23,966 nucleotides of DNA from JAOAFZ01 sp964407325 (lineage in GTDB: Bacteria > Patescibacteriota > Microgenomatia > UBA1406 > GWC2-37-13): contig CAYOVA010000023.1 of NCBI GenBank assembly GCA_964407325.1, forward strand, positions 1 through 23,966. Reading direction: 5' to 3'. The position numbers were made by a program, and so were the translations under genes. This document shows, in pieces, positions 1 through 7,800 of the stretch (within the stretch, counting starts at the first letter, position 1; each line of letters opens with the position of its first letter). The notes under the pieces are model-generated. The model searched no databases, had not been told where the DNA came from, and worked only from the letters and a program-made list of their open reading frames with translations.

Positions 1-69
1 TTCCTGATTGCACTGCTTATCGAGTGGCTCCTATCAAAATTCCTTCCTGCCAAAAAGAAAAAGAAGTAA
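1..69 (+). CDS. C-terminal end of a membrane protein (partial)
   Basis: The first 69 bases read open to a TAA stop and encode 22 residues: a hydrophobic stretch (FLIALLIEWLLSKFL) followed by a short lysine-rich tail (PAKKKKK). This is the usual form of a last transmembrane helix with a positively charged cytoplasmic end. The 5' part lies outside the window, so the family cannot be named. The gene converges on the histidine kinase at 140-1840, with about 70 bp between the two stops and no clear hairpin there. The base composition matches the AT-richer backbone. Confidence 0.55.
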   Translation, partial: FLIALLIEWLLSKFLPAKKKKK

Positions 70-139
70 GTTTAATTGTTACCGTATCCTCATTCTGCTT
101 GTGTATTCCGCATAAGAAAGGAGGGTGTTCAGGTTATCT

Positions 140-1840
140 CTACGCTTCCAAGACGACTTCGCCTTTTTTTACTTCCATTCCGGAAAGGGGGAGAGTAAAC
201 CAGAATGTAGTACCTTTTCCTTCTTCACTTTCAAACCAGATTTTCCCTTTTGAAGATTCGATAAGGGATTTAACTAAGTACATACCTAGGCCATTACCCT
301 CTGTTACCACCTTTACTATGTTTTCTCCTCGGTAGAATTTCTGAAAGACACGATCATGGTCTTTTGCGGGGATACCGTAGCCATTGTCTTTTATTTCCGA
401 TAGTACCTGATCGTCCTTGATTGCTATTGAAACTGAAATGGTTCCCCCTTTCGGAGTGTATTTAATCGCATTGGAGAGCAAATTCATATATACCTGCCGA
501 ATGAGCTTCTGGTCGATTTTCACCTGGGGCAAATCGGGGCTTATGGTAATCGTAAAATTCTGCTGTTTCTCCTCTATCTTTGCTTTCAAATCGGTCTGAA
601 CTTCCTTGATAAGTTGCCCTATGTCCGTCGGCACCGGGTCGACAATAATTCTGCCCGATTCGATACGCGAGACATTTAAGAGGGAATTGACCAGGTCGAT
701 CATTCTTTTATTCGACTCGTCGACAGTCTTTACCATTTCCTTCTGTTCTGGAGATAACTCTCCGGCATCTCCATCCAGCAGCATTTCCAAAAACCACTTC
801 ATCGCTGACAATGGAGTGCGGAGCTGATGGGAAGCGAGTGATATAAATTCGGTTTTCATTCTGTCTACTTCACGGTCATGGGTTATATCCCGAATTACTT
901 CAATCGCTCCTAGATTTTTGCCTTCAGAGATGATCGGTGAGACGGTGATGGAAACAGGAACTATCCGCGAATCTTTCCGGACATAACTAAACTGATTTGA
1001 CTCAACTGTTCTGCCTTCTTTAAGAACAATCGCTATAGGCCTGAGGGTTTCGGGAACTTTGTTTCCTTTAAAATCGAGAATAGGAACAATATCCGACCAC
1101 ACTTTACCTATAATTTCATGCTGTTTCAACCCGATCAAGTGTTCGACAGCCTGGTTTACCACTGTTATTTTTCCCTCCAAGTCTAGTGCTACTAATCCCG
1201 ATCCTACGCTTGATAATATTGCCTCGTCCTTTGCTTTTTCAAGGTCTAATTTGTTTGTGTTTCTCCAAATTATCCAGAAGCTTCCAAGTAACATGGTAAA
1301 AAAGAGGATGGCGGCAAGCGCAAAAATAAGAATGATTTGCTGGAGTGCTTGTTCTGCCGTACTATTGTAAAATGTATAGAGCATTTTTGCTGCCGAGATT
1401 GTTTCCTGTGCGCTGGAGGAAAGTTGACGTCCAAGCCGAAGGTCCTGTTCATTTAATGTTGCACTAACAGATGACGTTTTTGCTTCCTGATCCACCAACT
1501 GTCTGAATACTCGTTCACTATAGTTTGCCGATTGCTCGATGGTGTTAAGTAGTTCCCTTTCTTGTTCGTTGATAGTAATTTTCTTGCTTTCAGTAATTAC
1601 ATCCGATAGGTTATTGTGCTTGATAAACCATTGTTTTTTTGCTCTCTCTCCAGAGTAGAGGATAAAATCGTCTGCCAATAGTCGTTCTTCAAAAACATCG
1701 GAAACTATCTGCGTTGCAATACCGGTGTTTGCGACTGCATAGCTATAATTCCGGAGCGAAACATATATAGATATACTAAATGCAACAAGGGCACAAGTAA
1801 TAAAGGTGATGACGAGTAATAACTGGCTTTTTATGTTCAT
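140..1840 (-). CDS. membrane-bound sensor histidine kinase with PAS domain
   Basis: A 566-residue sensor kinase. Seen: a transmembrane helix at about 6-28, an extracytoplasmic largely helical region at 30-165, a second helix at about 168-192, a PAS domain at about 205-320, a HisKA dimerisation domain with the phospho-acceptor H338 in SHQLRTP, and a HATPase_c domain with N box (NLLSNAIKY, near 457), G1 box DNGYGI (485-490) and G2 box GNGLGM (515-520). All catalytic motifs are intact, so it should autophosphorylate H338. It starts 15 nt after the stop of the substrate-binding protein, so the two are probably co-transcribed and the binding protein may present the ligand (inference). There is no adjacent response regulator; the nearest is the lone receiver at 7334. 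Only a weak AGGA lies upstream of ATG. Confidence 0.93.
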   Translation of the reverse strand: MNIKSQLLLVITFITCALVAFSISIYVSLRNYSYAVANTGIATQIVSDVFEERLLADDFILYSGERAKKQWFIKHNNLSDVITESKKITINEQERELLNTIEQSANYSERVFRQLVDQEAKTSSVSATLNEQDLRLGRQLSSSAQETISAAKMLYTFYNSTAEQALQQIILIFALAAILFFTMLLGSFWIIWRNTNKLDLEKAKDEAILSSVGSGLVALDLEGKITVVNQAVEHLIGLKQHEIIGKVWSDIVPILDFKGNKVPETLRPIAIVLKEGRTVESNQFSYVRKDSRIVPVSITVSPIISEGKNLGAIEVIRDITHDREVDRMKTEFISLASHQLRTPLSAMKWFLEMLLDGDAGELSPEQKEMVKTVDESNKRMIDLVNSLLNVSRIESGRIIVDPVPTDIGQLIKEVQTDLKAKIEEKQQNFTITISPDLPQVKIDQKLIRQVYMNLLSNAIKYTPKGGTISVSIAIKDDQVLSEIKDNGYGIPAKDHDRVFQKFYRGENIVKVVTEGNGLGMYLVKSLIESSKGKIWFESEEGKGTTFWFTLPLSGMEVKKGEVVLEA

Positions 1841-1855
1841 ACTGTACAGAGGTTC

Positions 1856-2761
1856 CTAGTATGTTATTGTAACCGCTTCCGGCTTAACACTTTTTAATCC
1901 TTCGAAATATATGTAGTCCAAGTAATTGGGGACAGTGGTTTTATCGGTCAAATTATTTTCAATTATCCACCGTGCCTGATCTTCCATGCCAAGTAACAGT
2001 TCCTGGTTCAGGGTAACATGATGGGTAAGTTTGGGCCAGGAGTAGTCGACATATTCCTTCTCATACTGGAATGTTCGGGTAACCATCTCTTTCGTCTCAT
2101 TCAAGTGTTCCTTATAATAGTTTTCTGCATCAATAAGAGACTTGAGATATTTTTTTACGATCTCCGGGTTTTGATCTATATATCCCTGTGTTGTATATAC
2201 GATAGCGCTTATATTCTGGTCTTCCTGAACATCCCAAGAAACAAAATTTTCACCCAGTTTTTTCTTGAGATTATACACATGGGGTTCAAAAACTACCATT
2301 GCGTCGATAGTATCGTTTCCCACCTGGTCAATCATTTCCTGCGGAGTAAGATTTACCAGAGTAACATCTGAAAATTGCATGTTATTTGCAGTTAAGAAAG
2401 TTCCCATGAAATATTCTCCCGCGCTGTTTTCGGTTATTCCCACTTTTTTGCCTTTCAGGCTTTGAATAGTCGGTATTTTGTCTTTTTTTCCTGCAAGCTG
2501 AAATATTCTATGCTGATTTACTTGTGCAAGTATCCGGATCTGCGGATTGGAAAAAATGTTCCGTACGCCGACAAAGTCTGCGGCAATATTGATATCTGTT
2601 TTCCCTGCAAGTAAAGCCGCCATTGATTCTGGACCTGATGTAAATTCAGTGATTTCTGCATTTAAACCGTTTTTTGAAAAAAACTCTTTGTCTTTGGCTA
2701 GTAAATTAAAGATTGAGTACACTCCCACATTTCCTACTCGGACATTTTCGGCCTTACGCCA
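1856..2761 (-). CDS. NMT1/ThiY-like ABC-type substrate-binding protein, N-terminus uncertain
   Basis: About 300 residues of a periplasmic binding protein of the NMT1/SsuA/ThiY type. Seen: ENVRVGNVGVYSIFNLLAKD at the mature N-terminus, then EFTSGPESMAALLAGKTDI, then LKGKKVGITENSAGEYFMGT, all typical of the first lobe and ligand cleft. The mature domain is nearly complete. The anchor or signal peptide is not secure, because from base 2740 upward the sequence is the 283-bp inverted repeat. The reading frame stays open through the repeat, and its first codons (LFDIFCWRKAEN) look like a plausible membrane anchor. Further up, the frame is antisense to GC-rich coding DNA and gives no credible start. 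No permease or ATPase gene is adjacent. Pairing with the kinase 15 nt downstream suggests a sensory role (inference). The ligand is unknown. Confidence 0.8.
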   Translation of the reverse strand, partial: WRKAENVRVGNVGVYSIFNLLAKDKEFFSKNGLNAEITEFTSGPESMAALLAGKTDINIAADFVGVRNIFSNPQIRILAQVNQHRIFQLAGKKDKIPTIQSLKGKKVGITENSAGEYFMGTFLTANNMQFSDVTLVNLTPQEMIDQVGNDTIDAMVVFEPHVYNLKKKLGENFVSWDVQEDQNISAIVYTTQGYIDQNPEIVKKYLKSLIDAENYYKEHLNETKEMVTRTFQYEKEYVDYSWPKLTHHVTLNQELLLGMEDQARWIIENNLTDKTTVPNYLDYIYFEGLKSVKPEAVTITY

Positions 2762-3022
2762 ACAGAATATATCAAATAATGGAAGGAGGACGTATCCACA
2801 AAGTTGCCATATCCATGTACGCCGTCGGAGGGAAGAAGAATATCGAGGATAATAGCAATGACTCCTAACATGAAGCGGCTCCTTATGCCGCTTACCCTGA
2901 TCCTGCTCATGGCCGTGCTCGCCGGTGCGGTTACATCCGTGGCTGCGGCCCCGGCGGAAAATCCCGCACAAGCCCCGCTCGCCCAGAACTGCCAGTTCTT
3001 CCCGGAGACGGGTTACCAGGTG
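2740..3022 (+). repeat. 283-bp perfect inverted repeat, copy 1
   Basis: Bases 2740-3022 are the exact reverse complement of 16477-16759, with no mismatch or gap by line-by-line comparison. The unit starts inside the codons of the substrate-binding protein (around residues WRKAEN), contains about 115 bp of leader with the GAGG ribosome binding site, and ends after codon 55 of a secreted protein (…ETGYQV). The two copies have different sequence on both sides. Neither end coincides with a gene boundary. Confidence 0.97.
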
Positions 3023-3385
3023 CGCGACCCCAGCCAGGATCCCTGGCGCAAATACCGTGACCAGGTGAGGGAAGCGCTCGTGGCCTACCTCGCCAAGCAG
3101 GAGGAGCAGGCCCGACAGGAGGCCGCGGCGCAGGAGGAGCAGACGACCTCTGATCCCGACCAGGCTGAGCTTGTCGCCCAGCGGCGCGAGGAGTTCAGCG
3201 CCCACCTGGTGTCCGACGCCGGCAAGAACCTCGGCTGGACTCTCCGCGAGGATGACGATCACGTCATCTGCAGCGGCATCGAGATTGGCGAAGCGCAGTT
3301 CAATCGCCCCGGCTACACCCTGGAGGACGAGATCTGCCGGCTGCAGGAGAGCGAGTTGGCGGCCATCGAGGCCACCCTGGGCTAG
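2858..3385 (+). CDS. chimeric secreted protein: signal peptide of the ETGYQV repeat protein joined to a charged domain
   Basis: 175 residues. Residues 1-55 are identical to the repeat protein at 16006-16641, because they lie in the inverted repeat: signal peptide to about residue 30 (…VAAAPAENPAQ) and then CQFFPETGYQV. At codon 56 the sequence becomes unrelated: RDPSQDPWRKYRDQ, a Gln/Glu/Ala-rich likely coiled coil (about 75-105), then a domain with two cysteines (VICSG, EICRL) ending in ATLG. I do not recognise this second part. Start chosen at ATG 2858, nine bases after GAGG; the second ATG (2870) is possible. GC-rich codons with G/C third positions throughout contrast with the neighbours and support real coding. 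A hairpin follows at 3416. The promoter used at the other copy lies outside the repeat and is missing here. The join may be biological or an assembly chimera. Confidence 0.6.
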   Translation: MTPNMKRLLMPLTLILLMAVLAGAVTSVAAAPAENPAQAPLAQNCQFFPETGYQVRDPSQDPWRKYRDQVREALVAYLAKQEEQARQEAAAQEEQTTSDPDQAELVAQRREEFSAHLVSDAGKNLGWTLREDDDHVICSGIEIGEAQFNRPGYTLEDEICRLQESELAAIEATLG

Positions 3386-3415
3386 CTAAAAAGCTTCATA
3401 CTACAAGGAGGTGCC

Positions 3416-3439
3416 GGAGGGGGACGAACGTCCCCCTCC
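3416..3439 (+). terminator. 10-bp perfect hairpin after the chimeric gene
   Basis: GGAGGGGGAC, loop GAAC, GTCCCCCTCC, 30 nt after the stop at 3385. There is no T run after the stem, so it may stabilise the 3' end or act as a factor-assisted terminator. It marks the right edge of the first GC-rich block. The remaining intergenic bases to 3601 are AT-rich and hold only the putative promoter of the next gene. Confidence 0.6.
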
Positions 3440-3561
3440 AACTCAAAACAATCATCCTTCATTCCTTTTTTATTTCACATTCCTTACACAATAAATATAA
3501 ATCCCAGGTAGCTCACATTTTTCTTACTGCATACTCATAATAATCCCTTATAAAATACTAT

Positions 3562-3589
3562 TTGCAATAAAACATATCGAATATGTAAT
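3562..3589 (+). promoter_or_regulatory. possible promoter of the first FecR-domain gene
   Basis: TTGCAA (3562-3567), 16 bp, TGTAAT (3584-3589), 12 nt before the ATG at 3602, which would leave a leader of only about five bases. The match to consensus is moderate. An alternative TATAAA lies at 3549-3554. Confidence 0.3.
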
Positions 3590-3601
3590 TGTTACACAGC
3601 T

Positions 3602-4525
3602 ATGGTTATAAAATCAAAAAGAGCGCTATTTACTGTCGGTGTGCTTTTGTTTATCTTCATTTCTTCCAACATACTGGTATTTTTACAAGTGCTTGGAACA
3701 AATGCAGTTTTCAATCCAGTTCAACCTGTTTCCGCACAGGAGAATAAAGTTGAACAAAAGTTAAGGCTTATAGTTCTTTCAGAACCTGTATTTGTTCAGC
3801 TCCCAGAGAGTCAGAATTTTATAGAAGTAAAAAAAGAAACTCATGTTCCGGTTTACAGTGTAATAAGTACCGGTAACTCGGGAAAAGCGGAACTGCTATA
3901 CCCAAATAAATCAGTAACAAGAGTAAATGTGAATTCTAAAATTCAAATCAAGTCATTTTCGGAAGAACCGCAAAAATCGATAGTTTCCCTATTACAGGGT
4001 ACTATCTGGAATAGGATCGCGAAACTCGTTGGAAAAGAGTCGTTTCAAACAGAAATAGGGGATATAGTCGCCACTGTGCGAGGAACTGCATACCAAATGC
4101 AGGTATTGCCAGATGGCACTGCAAAAGTCATGGTAGATGAAGGGAGTGTAGGAGTAAAAAAGAAAGACAATGAATTGGCTGTTGAAGTGAATCAACAAGT
4201 AGTAGTACCACCAGAAAGCGAAAACCCTGGTGTGGAAGCTTACTATCCCGATGTTTCCGATGCATGGGTTCAAATGAATACTCAGAGAGATGCAGATCTT
4301 ATGAAACAAAACCAATACCGATACCAGATGAGCCCTACACCTACCAGGGAGCCAGTACCTACCATAGCGCAGTTTATCCTTCCCTATATTGCTCCAATGC
4401 GATACCTTAGTCCGACTCCAAAACTCGAGCCATGTACAGGCCCGGATGATATTACCTTTCTTGCAAAACCTATTGATTGTAAAAACCTTACAGATTTTTG
4501 GAATAAAGTTAATCCAAAGCGATAG
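3602..4525 (+). CDS. FecR-domain surface protein, paralog 1, with CTGPD cysteine motif
   Basis: 307 residues. Seen: an N-terminal hydrophobic signal/anchor (about 9-31), a FecR-type domain (about 55-215) with GKAELLYPNKSVTRVNVNSK, GTIWNRIAK, VATVRGTAY and VMVDEGSVGV, a short Thr/Pro linker (near 250-255), and a terminal 34-residue module CTGPD…DCKNLTDFWNKVNP with C278 and C293. Stand-alone FecR-domain proteins of this kind (no FecI sigma factor or TonB receptor nearby) are thought to be exported surface proteins; the exact role is unknown. It is the first of three tandem paralogs in one orientation, with 138 bp to the next. No Shine-Dalgarno sequence precedes the ATG. Codon use is AT-rich, like the backbone. 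Confidence 0.9.
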   Translation: MVIKSKRALFTVGVLLFIFISSNILVFLQVLGTNAVFNPVQPVSAQENKVEQKLRLIVLSEPVFVQLPESQNFIEVKKETHVPVYSVISTGNSGKAELLYPNKSVTRVNVNSKIQIKSFSEEPQKSIVSLLQGTIWNRIAKLVGKESFQTEIGDIVATVRGTAYQMQVLPDGTAKVMVDEGSVGVKKKDNELAVEVNQQVVVPPESENPGVEAYYPDVSDAWVQMNTQRDADLMKQNQYRYQMSPTPTREPVPTIAQFILPYIAPMRYLSPTPKLEPCTGPDDITFLAKPIDCKNLTDFWNKVNPKR

Positions 4526-4628
4526 CACAGTAAAAAGTACTAATTTATTTCTTGCTTTCCTTTCAGGTTATTCTTACAGTAATATTACCAAACGTACGTT
4601 TTATAGGACTAAAATATTAATTAGATGG

Positions 4629-4650
4629 TAGAATAGAACAGTTTATTCTA
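4629..4650. promoter_or_regulatory. 7-bp inverted repeat upstream of the second FecR gene
   Basis: TAGAATA (4629-4635), 8-bp spacer, TATTCTA (4644-4650), just 13 nt before the ATG at 4664. It contains TAGAAT, which could serve as a -10 box, so the palindrome may be an operator over the promoter. The intergenic bases 4526-4628 are AT-rich with no other recognisable element. Confidence 0.3.
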
Positions 4651-4663
4651 TCACAAGACAGCA

Positions 4664-5767
4664 ATGCGAATTTCACTAACACAAAAACAGATTTTTTTTA
4701 CTATAGCGGCTCTTATTTTGGTGGGATTGAGTCTGTGGGGCTTCTATTCAACTAAAGTATTTACCCCCGACTTTATTTTCGGTTCGAAAACTGATTCTCA
4801 TAGTAAATCAGCTGTTACACCTATCCCGGTTGAAAGTTCGCTCAAATTGGTAACACTCAGTAAACCAGTTTTTGTAACACTTCCTGAAGCTACACAAGAA
4901 GCAGAAATGAATGGGACTATGCAGTTAAAAGCAGGTTCTATCGTTCGTACGGGAAAAACTGGAAGGGCAGAGCTTCATTATCCTAACAAGTCTGTTACCC
5001 GACTTGACTTCAACACAAAGATCGAAATCAAACAGATTGATGTTAATCCACAGAAAAGCATTATTGAGCTTATTCAGGGATCCATTTGGAACAGAGTAGC
5101 AAAATTGCTAGGTAGGGAAACGTTTGTAACCGAAAGCGCTACTATGGTCGCTACTGTTCGTGGAACTGCTTATGGTATGAGTATTCAGCCAGATGGAAAT
5201 GAACTGGTTATTGTGGAAGAAGGTGCTGTCGGTGTTGACACCCCAACTGGAGAGGAGCAGATTATTCGCGCAGATACCAGCTTTGCAGTACAACCACATT
5301 CAGAGACAGCTCCAGTAGTAGAAAAAGTGAATGTAAATACCTCTGCTGATGAATGGATTCAGTTTAATCTAAATAGGGATGCCCAGTGGAATGCAGAAGT
5401 ATTAGGTGATTCAGTACACCCGCCCGCAGAAAAAAACAACCGAAACAACAGAAATGTGCAAAATCAAGGCACTATTCCTTCCATAGCACCAACAATACCC
5501 TTTGTTCAGCAAAATCCCGGGAACGGAAATGGCAATGGAAATGCGAATGGTATCGGCAATGGATTGGGGAATGGCACTGGAGTAGACAATGGTGTAGGGA
5601 ATAACCAGCCTCCTGCCCAGCCAACATCCGTACCACCAACATCAGCTCCTCAAGAGGCTCCACCTCCACAGGATCCGCCACCGGGAAATGGGAATGCAAA
5701 TGACAAAGATAAAAATCCGAACGCAAATGGGAATGGCAATGCATATGGACATGACAAAGCCAAGTAG
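4664..5767 (+). CDS. FecR-domain surface protein, paralog 2, with Asn-Gly-rich tail
   Basis: 367 residues. Seen: N-terminal membrane segment (about 9-27), FecR-type domain (about 60-225) with GRAELHYPNKSVTRLDFNTK, GSIWNRVAK, MVATVRGTAY and IVEEGAVGVDTP, a conserved post-domain segment ADEWIQFNLNRDAQW (about 228-242), then a disordered tail of alternating Gly/Asn (from about 285), Pro-rich stretches and a final Asn/Lys-rich segment. It lacks the CTGPD cysteine module found in paralogs 1 and 3. The FecR core is clearly homologous to both neighbours, so the trio arose by tandem duplication. The start at 4664 aligns with paralog 3 (MRISLTQKQIFF versus MNIQPLRKNIFF). No ribosome binding site is visible. 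Confidence 0.9.
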   Translation: MRISLTQKQIFFTIAALILVGLSLWGFYSTKVFTPDFIFGSKTDSHSKSAVTPIPVESSLKLVTLSKPVFVTLPEATQEAEMNGTMQLKAGSIVRTGKTGRAELHYPNKSVTRLDFNTKIEIKQIDVNPQKSIIELIQGSIWNRVAKLLGRETFVTESATMVATVRGTAYGMSIQPDGNELVIVEEGAVGVDTPTGEEQIIRADTSFAVQPHSETAPVVEKVNVNTSADEWIQFNLNRDAQWNAEVLGDSVHPPAEKNNRNNRNVQNQGTIPSIAPTIPFVQQNPGNGNGNGNANGIGNGLGNGTGVDNGVGNNQPPAQPTSVPPTSAPQEAPPPQDPPPGNGNANDKDKNPNANGNGNAYGHDKAK

Positions 5768-5823
5768 GATAAGTAAGATATGAATACGAAGAAATGCTCT
5801 GTATTTTCTTACCTAGGTATTAC

Positions 5824-5850
5824 TTGGTTGTTAATAAGAAAGGGTACAAT
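5824..5850 (+). promoter_or_regulatory. possible promoter of the third FecR gene
   Basis: TTGGTT (5824-5829), 15-bp spacer, TACAAT (5845-5850), about 30 nt before the ATG at 5881. If used, it excludes the upstream ATG at 5794 as a start. Confidence 0.35.
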
Positions 5851-5880
5851 ATAGTGCGATACTCGACCATTGAAAAATAT

Positions 5881-7323
5881 ATGAATATTCAACCGCTTAG
5901 AAAAAATATCTTCTTTCTCGCATTTCTTACTACGATCTTCGCTATCGCAATTGTTTTCACACTGAAACAGTTGGGAGTCTATTCAGTAGAAAAAAAGAAA
6001 GAAGTTCCTGTTGCTGTAAAACAGGCGGGAAAGTCAGCAGAGAGCTCTTTGCAGCTTGTTGTGTTAAGCAGCCCAGTATATATCAAAACGGCAGATACAT
6101 CTTCAGAGGTTGAAGTAATGGAATCAGTAGAAGTAAAAAATGCAACCATTATCCGTACGGGAGAAAAGGGGAGAGCCGAGCTTCGGTATCCAAATAAATC
6201 AGTCACACGATTGAACTTCAATTCAAAGGTCGAAATAAAGGAAATAACTAAGAATCCCCAGACTAGCCTTCTCCGATTGTTACAGGGGTCAATCTGGAAT
6301 CGTGTGGCAAAATTGGTGGGAAGAGACAGTTTCCGTACAGAAACAGGCTTTATGGTTGCAACAGTGCGAGGTACGGCATACAGAATGGGTATTTTGCCTG
6401 ATGGTACAAATCTCACCCTGGTAGCAGAAGGTACAGTGAATGTATCTATGGACGATGAAACCTACGAAGTTGATGAGAACAGAAGACTTTCCTTTAATCC
6501 TGATAAGGATGAGAAACCGAAGGTCGTCGATTTTGATGTTGCAGAACAAGCAGATGAATGGACAGATTTTAACCTTGAGCAGGATAAACAGTGGATGGAA
6601 CAGAATAGCGATGTCTTTAAGGATAATGTCCTTGGTGCTCAGACACAAGCAGAAACGAGCACCCGAGCTCAGGCTACAACTGTGTCTACCCCAGAGCTTA
6701 TTAATTGTACTGGTCCCGATGGTGTAAACTTTAGAGCGACCAAACTTGATTGTGATAATCTGAATAGTTTCTGGAATGCTAAAAACCCACCGGCAAAAAC
6801 AGTGGCGAGTAATTCAACATCTCAATCAGGATCGTCTACTTCATCAACCACAACGCCAACTGCCATTCCAACTGCTGCACCCACAGCTATGGTTCCGTCA
6901 CCAACAATTGCTCCCGTTGAACCCACCTCTGCACCTTTACCCACAGCGACCAACGCACCCCCACCATCCACACCAGTACCAACTGCTACTCCCCAGGCTC
7001 CTCCTAACGATGGAGGCACCGGCGGAACTCCGGAAATGGTGTACAGAATTTACTTAGTATGTGTTGAGCCCCATAAAGATAATACATACACAGCCTACTT
7101 TGACTACGAGCTCTATCAAAACACTCCTGTATTCCTCTTTATAAGTAAGTTTGAAGGAGGTGAAGGCAACCCACCGGCTACATTAACCCCAGACAACAAT
7201 AGAAAATATATCCCCTCAACTGGAAGAAAAGGGCAGTCTATTACCTGGATTGCGGACAACGTTAAAGCTACCGCCAATTTTGACGGTTACAACTGCGTAA
7301 ACATTGGAAGACCTTTGTTATAA
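5881..7323 (+). CDS. FecR-domain surface protein, paralog 3, with CTGPD motif and C-terminal beta domain
   Basis: 480 residues. Seen: membrane segment (about 10-28), FecR-type domain (about 57-215) with GRAELRYPNKSVTRLNFNSK, GSIWNRVAK and MVATVRGTAY, the segment ADEWTDFNLEQDKQW (224-238), the CTGPD module (C276, C291, FWNAKNP), a long Ser/Thr/Pro/Ala linker (about 305-380), and a C-terminal domain (about 385-474) with DNTYTAYFDYE and a cysteine at each end (C394, C472). That last domain resembles a small beta domain seen at the end of other bacterial surface proteins (recognised by pattern only). Start 5881 is chosen over 5794 because it aligns with paralog 2 and follows a candidate promoter. 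The receiver gene starts 10 nt after the stop, so they are likely co-transcribed. Confidence 0.9.
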   Translation: MNIQPLRKNIFFLAFLTTIFAIAIVFTLKQLGVYSVEKKKEVPVAVKQAGKSAESSLQLVVLSSPVYIKTADTSSEVEVMESVEVKNATIIRTGEKGRAELRYPNKSVTRLNFNSKVEIKEITKNPQTSLLRLLQGSIWNRVAKLVGRDSFRTETGFMVATVRGTAYRMGILPDGTNLTLVAEGTVNVSMDDETYEVDENRRLSFNPDKDEKPKVVDFDVAEQADEWTDFNLEQDKQWMEQNSDVFKDNVLGAQTQAETSTRAQATTVSTPELINCTGPDGVNFRATKLDCDNLNSFWNAKNPPAKTVASNSTSQSGSSTSSTTTPTAIPTAAPTAMVPSPTIAPVEPTSAPLPTATNAPPPSTPVPTATPQAPPNDGGTGGTPEMVYRIYLVCVEPHKDNTYTAYFDYELYQNTPVFLFISKFEGGEGNPPATLTPDNNRKYIPSTGRKGQSITWIADNVKATANFDGYNCVNIGRPLL

Positions 7324-7333
7324 TCAGCGTACG

Positions 7334-7711
7334 ATGAATCCTCATATACTTGTTTGCGAAGACGACGAATCTATACTGGATGTACTGCAACTTATCCTTG
7401 AAGAGAAAGGGTACCGGGTCACAGCCTGGACATTCTGCAACGATATAGAAGATGTCCGTGCTATCGAGCCGGACTTGCTTCTTATCGATTTGTGGTTCCC
7501 GGAATTGGGAGGTGTAGAAATCTGCAGATTAATGAAGGCTGATAAGGAAATGCATGATATTCCCGTGATCCTGGTATCAGCTACCAATGAACTGGAAAAA
7601 ACCGCAAAGCAACTAAAAGCCGATGACTTCATAAAAAAACCTTTTAATGTCAAAGACGTAGTAGAGAAAGTACACACACATCTGGCGAAGGCAGGGAAAT
7701 CTGTTTCCTAA
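7334..7711 (+). CDS. stand-alone receiver-domain response regulator
   Basis: 125 residues, a single CheY-like receiver with no output domain. Seen: acidic pair D10/D11 in CEDDES, phospho-acceptor D52 in LLLIDLWFPELGG, S82 in ILVSATNE and K102 in IKKPF. All residues needed for phosphorylation are present. Start taken at ATG 7334 (MNPHILVCEDDES); an in-frame upstream start would overlap the FecR gene. It lies 10 nt after the third FecR gene, suggesting an operon linking surface proteins with a phospho-signal. A possible partner is the histidine kinase at 140-1840 (inference). About 90 bp of AT-rich DNA without a clear terminator follows, then the convergent hydrolase. Confidence 0.92.
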   Translation: MNPHILVCEDDESILDVLQLILEEKGYRVTAWTFCNDIEDVRAIEPDLLLIDLWFPELGGVEICRLMKADKEMHDIPVILVSATNELEKTAKQLKADDFIKKPFNVKDVVEKVHTHLAKAGKSVS

Positions 7712-7800
7712 GATACTGATACTTCATAAAAAATCACTTTTTTTATCCTTATAACTCATAGAAAGATCACGTTGTATTTTATTGAACACTATAGGTAGAT

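Noticed and set aside
2762..3262. 5' extension of the substrate-binding protein frame to 468 residues
   Set aside because: Beyond the first codons of the repeat the frame is antisense to the GC-rich secreted gene and gives Arg/His/Leu-rich sequence unlike any signal peptide. Only the mature domain and a few anchor codons are supported.
5515..5760. A CRISPR or DNA tandem repeat in the second FecR gene
   Set aside because: The GGNAAT-like repetition is simply the codon pattern of an Asn-Gly-rich protein tail, without spacers of constant length.
5794..5880. Upstream ATG for the third FecR gene
   Set aside because: The extra 29 residues are not hydrophobic in the right place, the alignment with paralog 2 starts at 5881, and a candidate promoter lies inside the extension.
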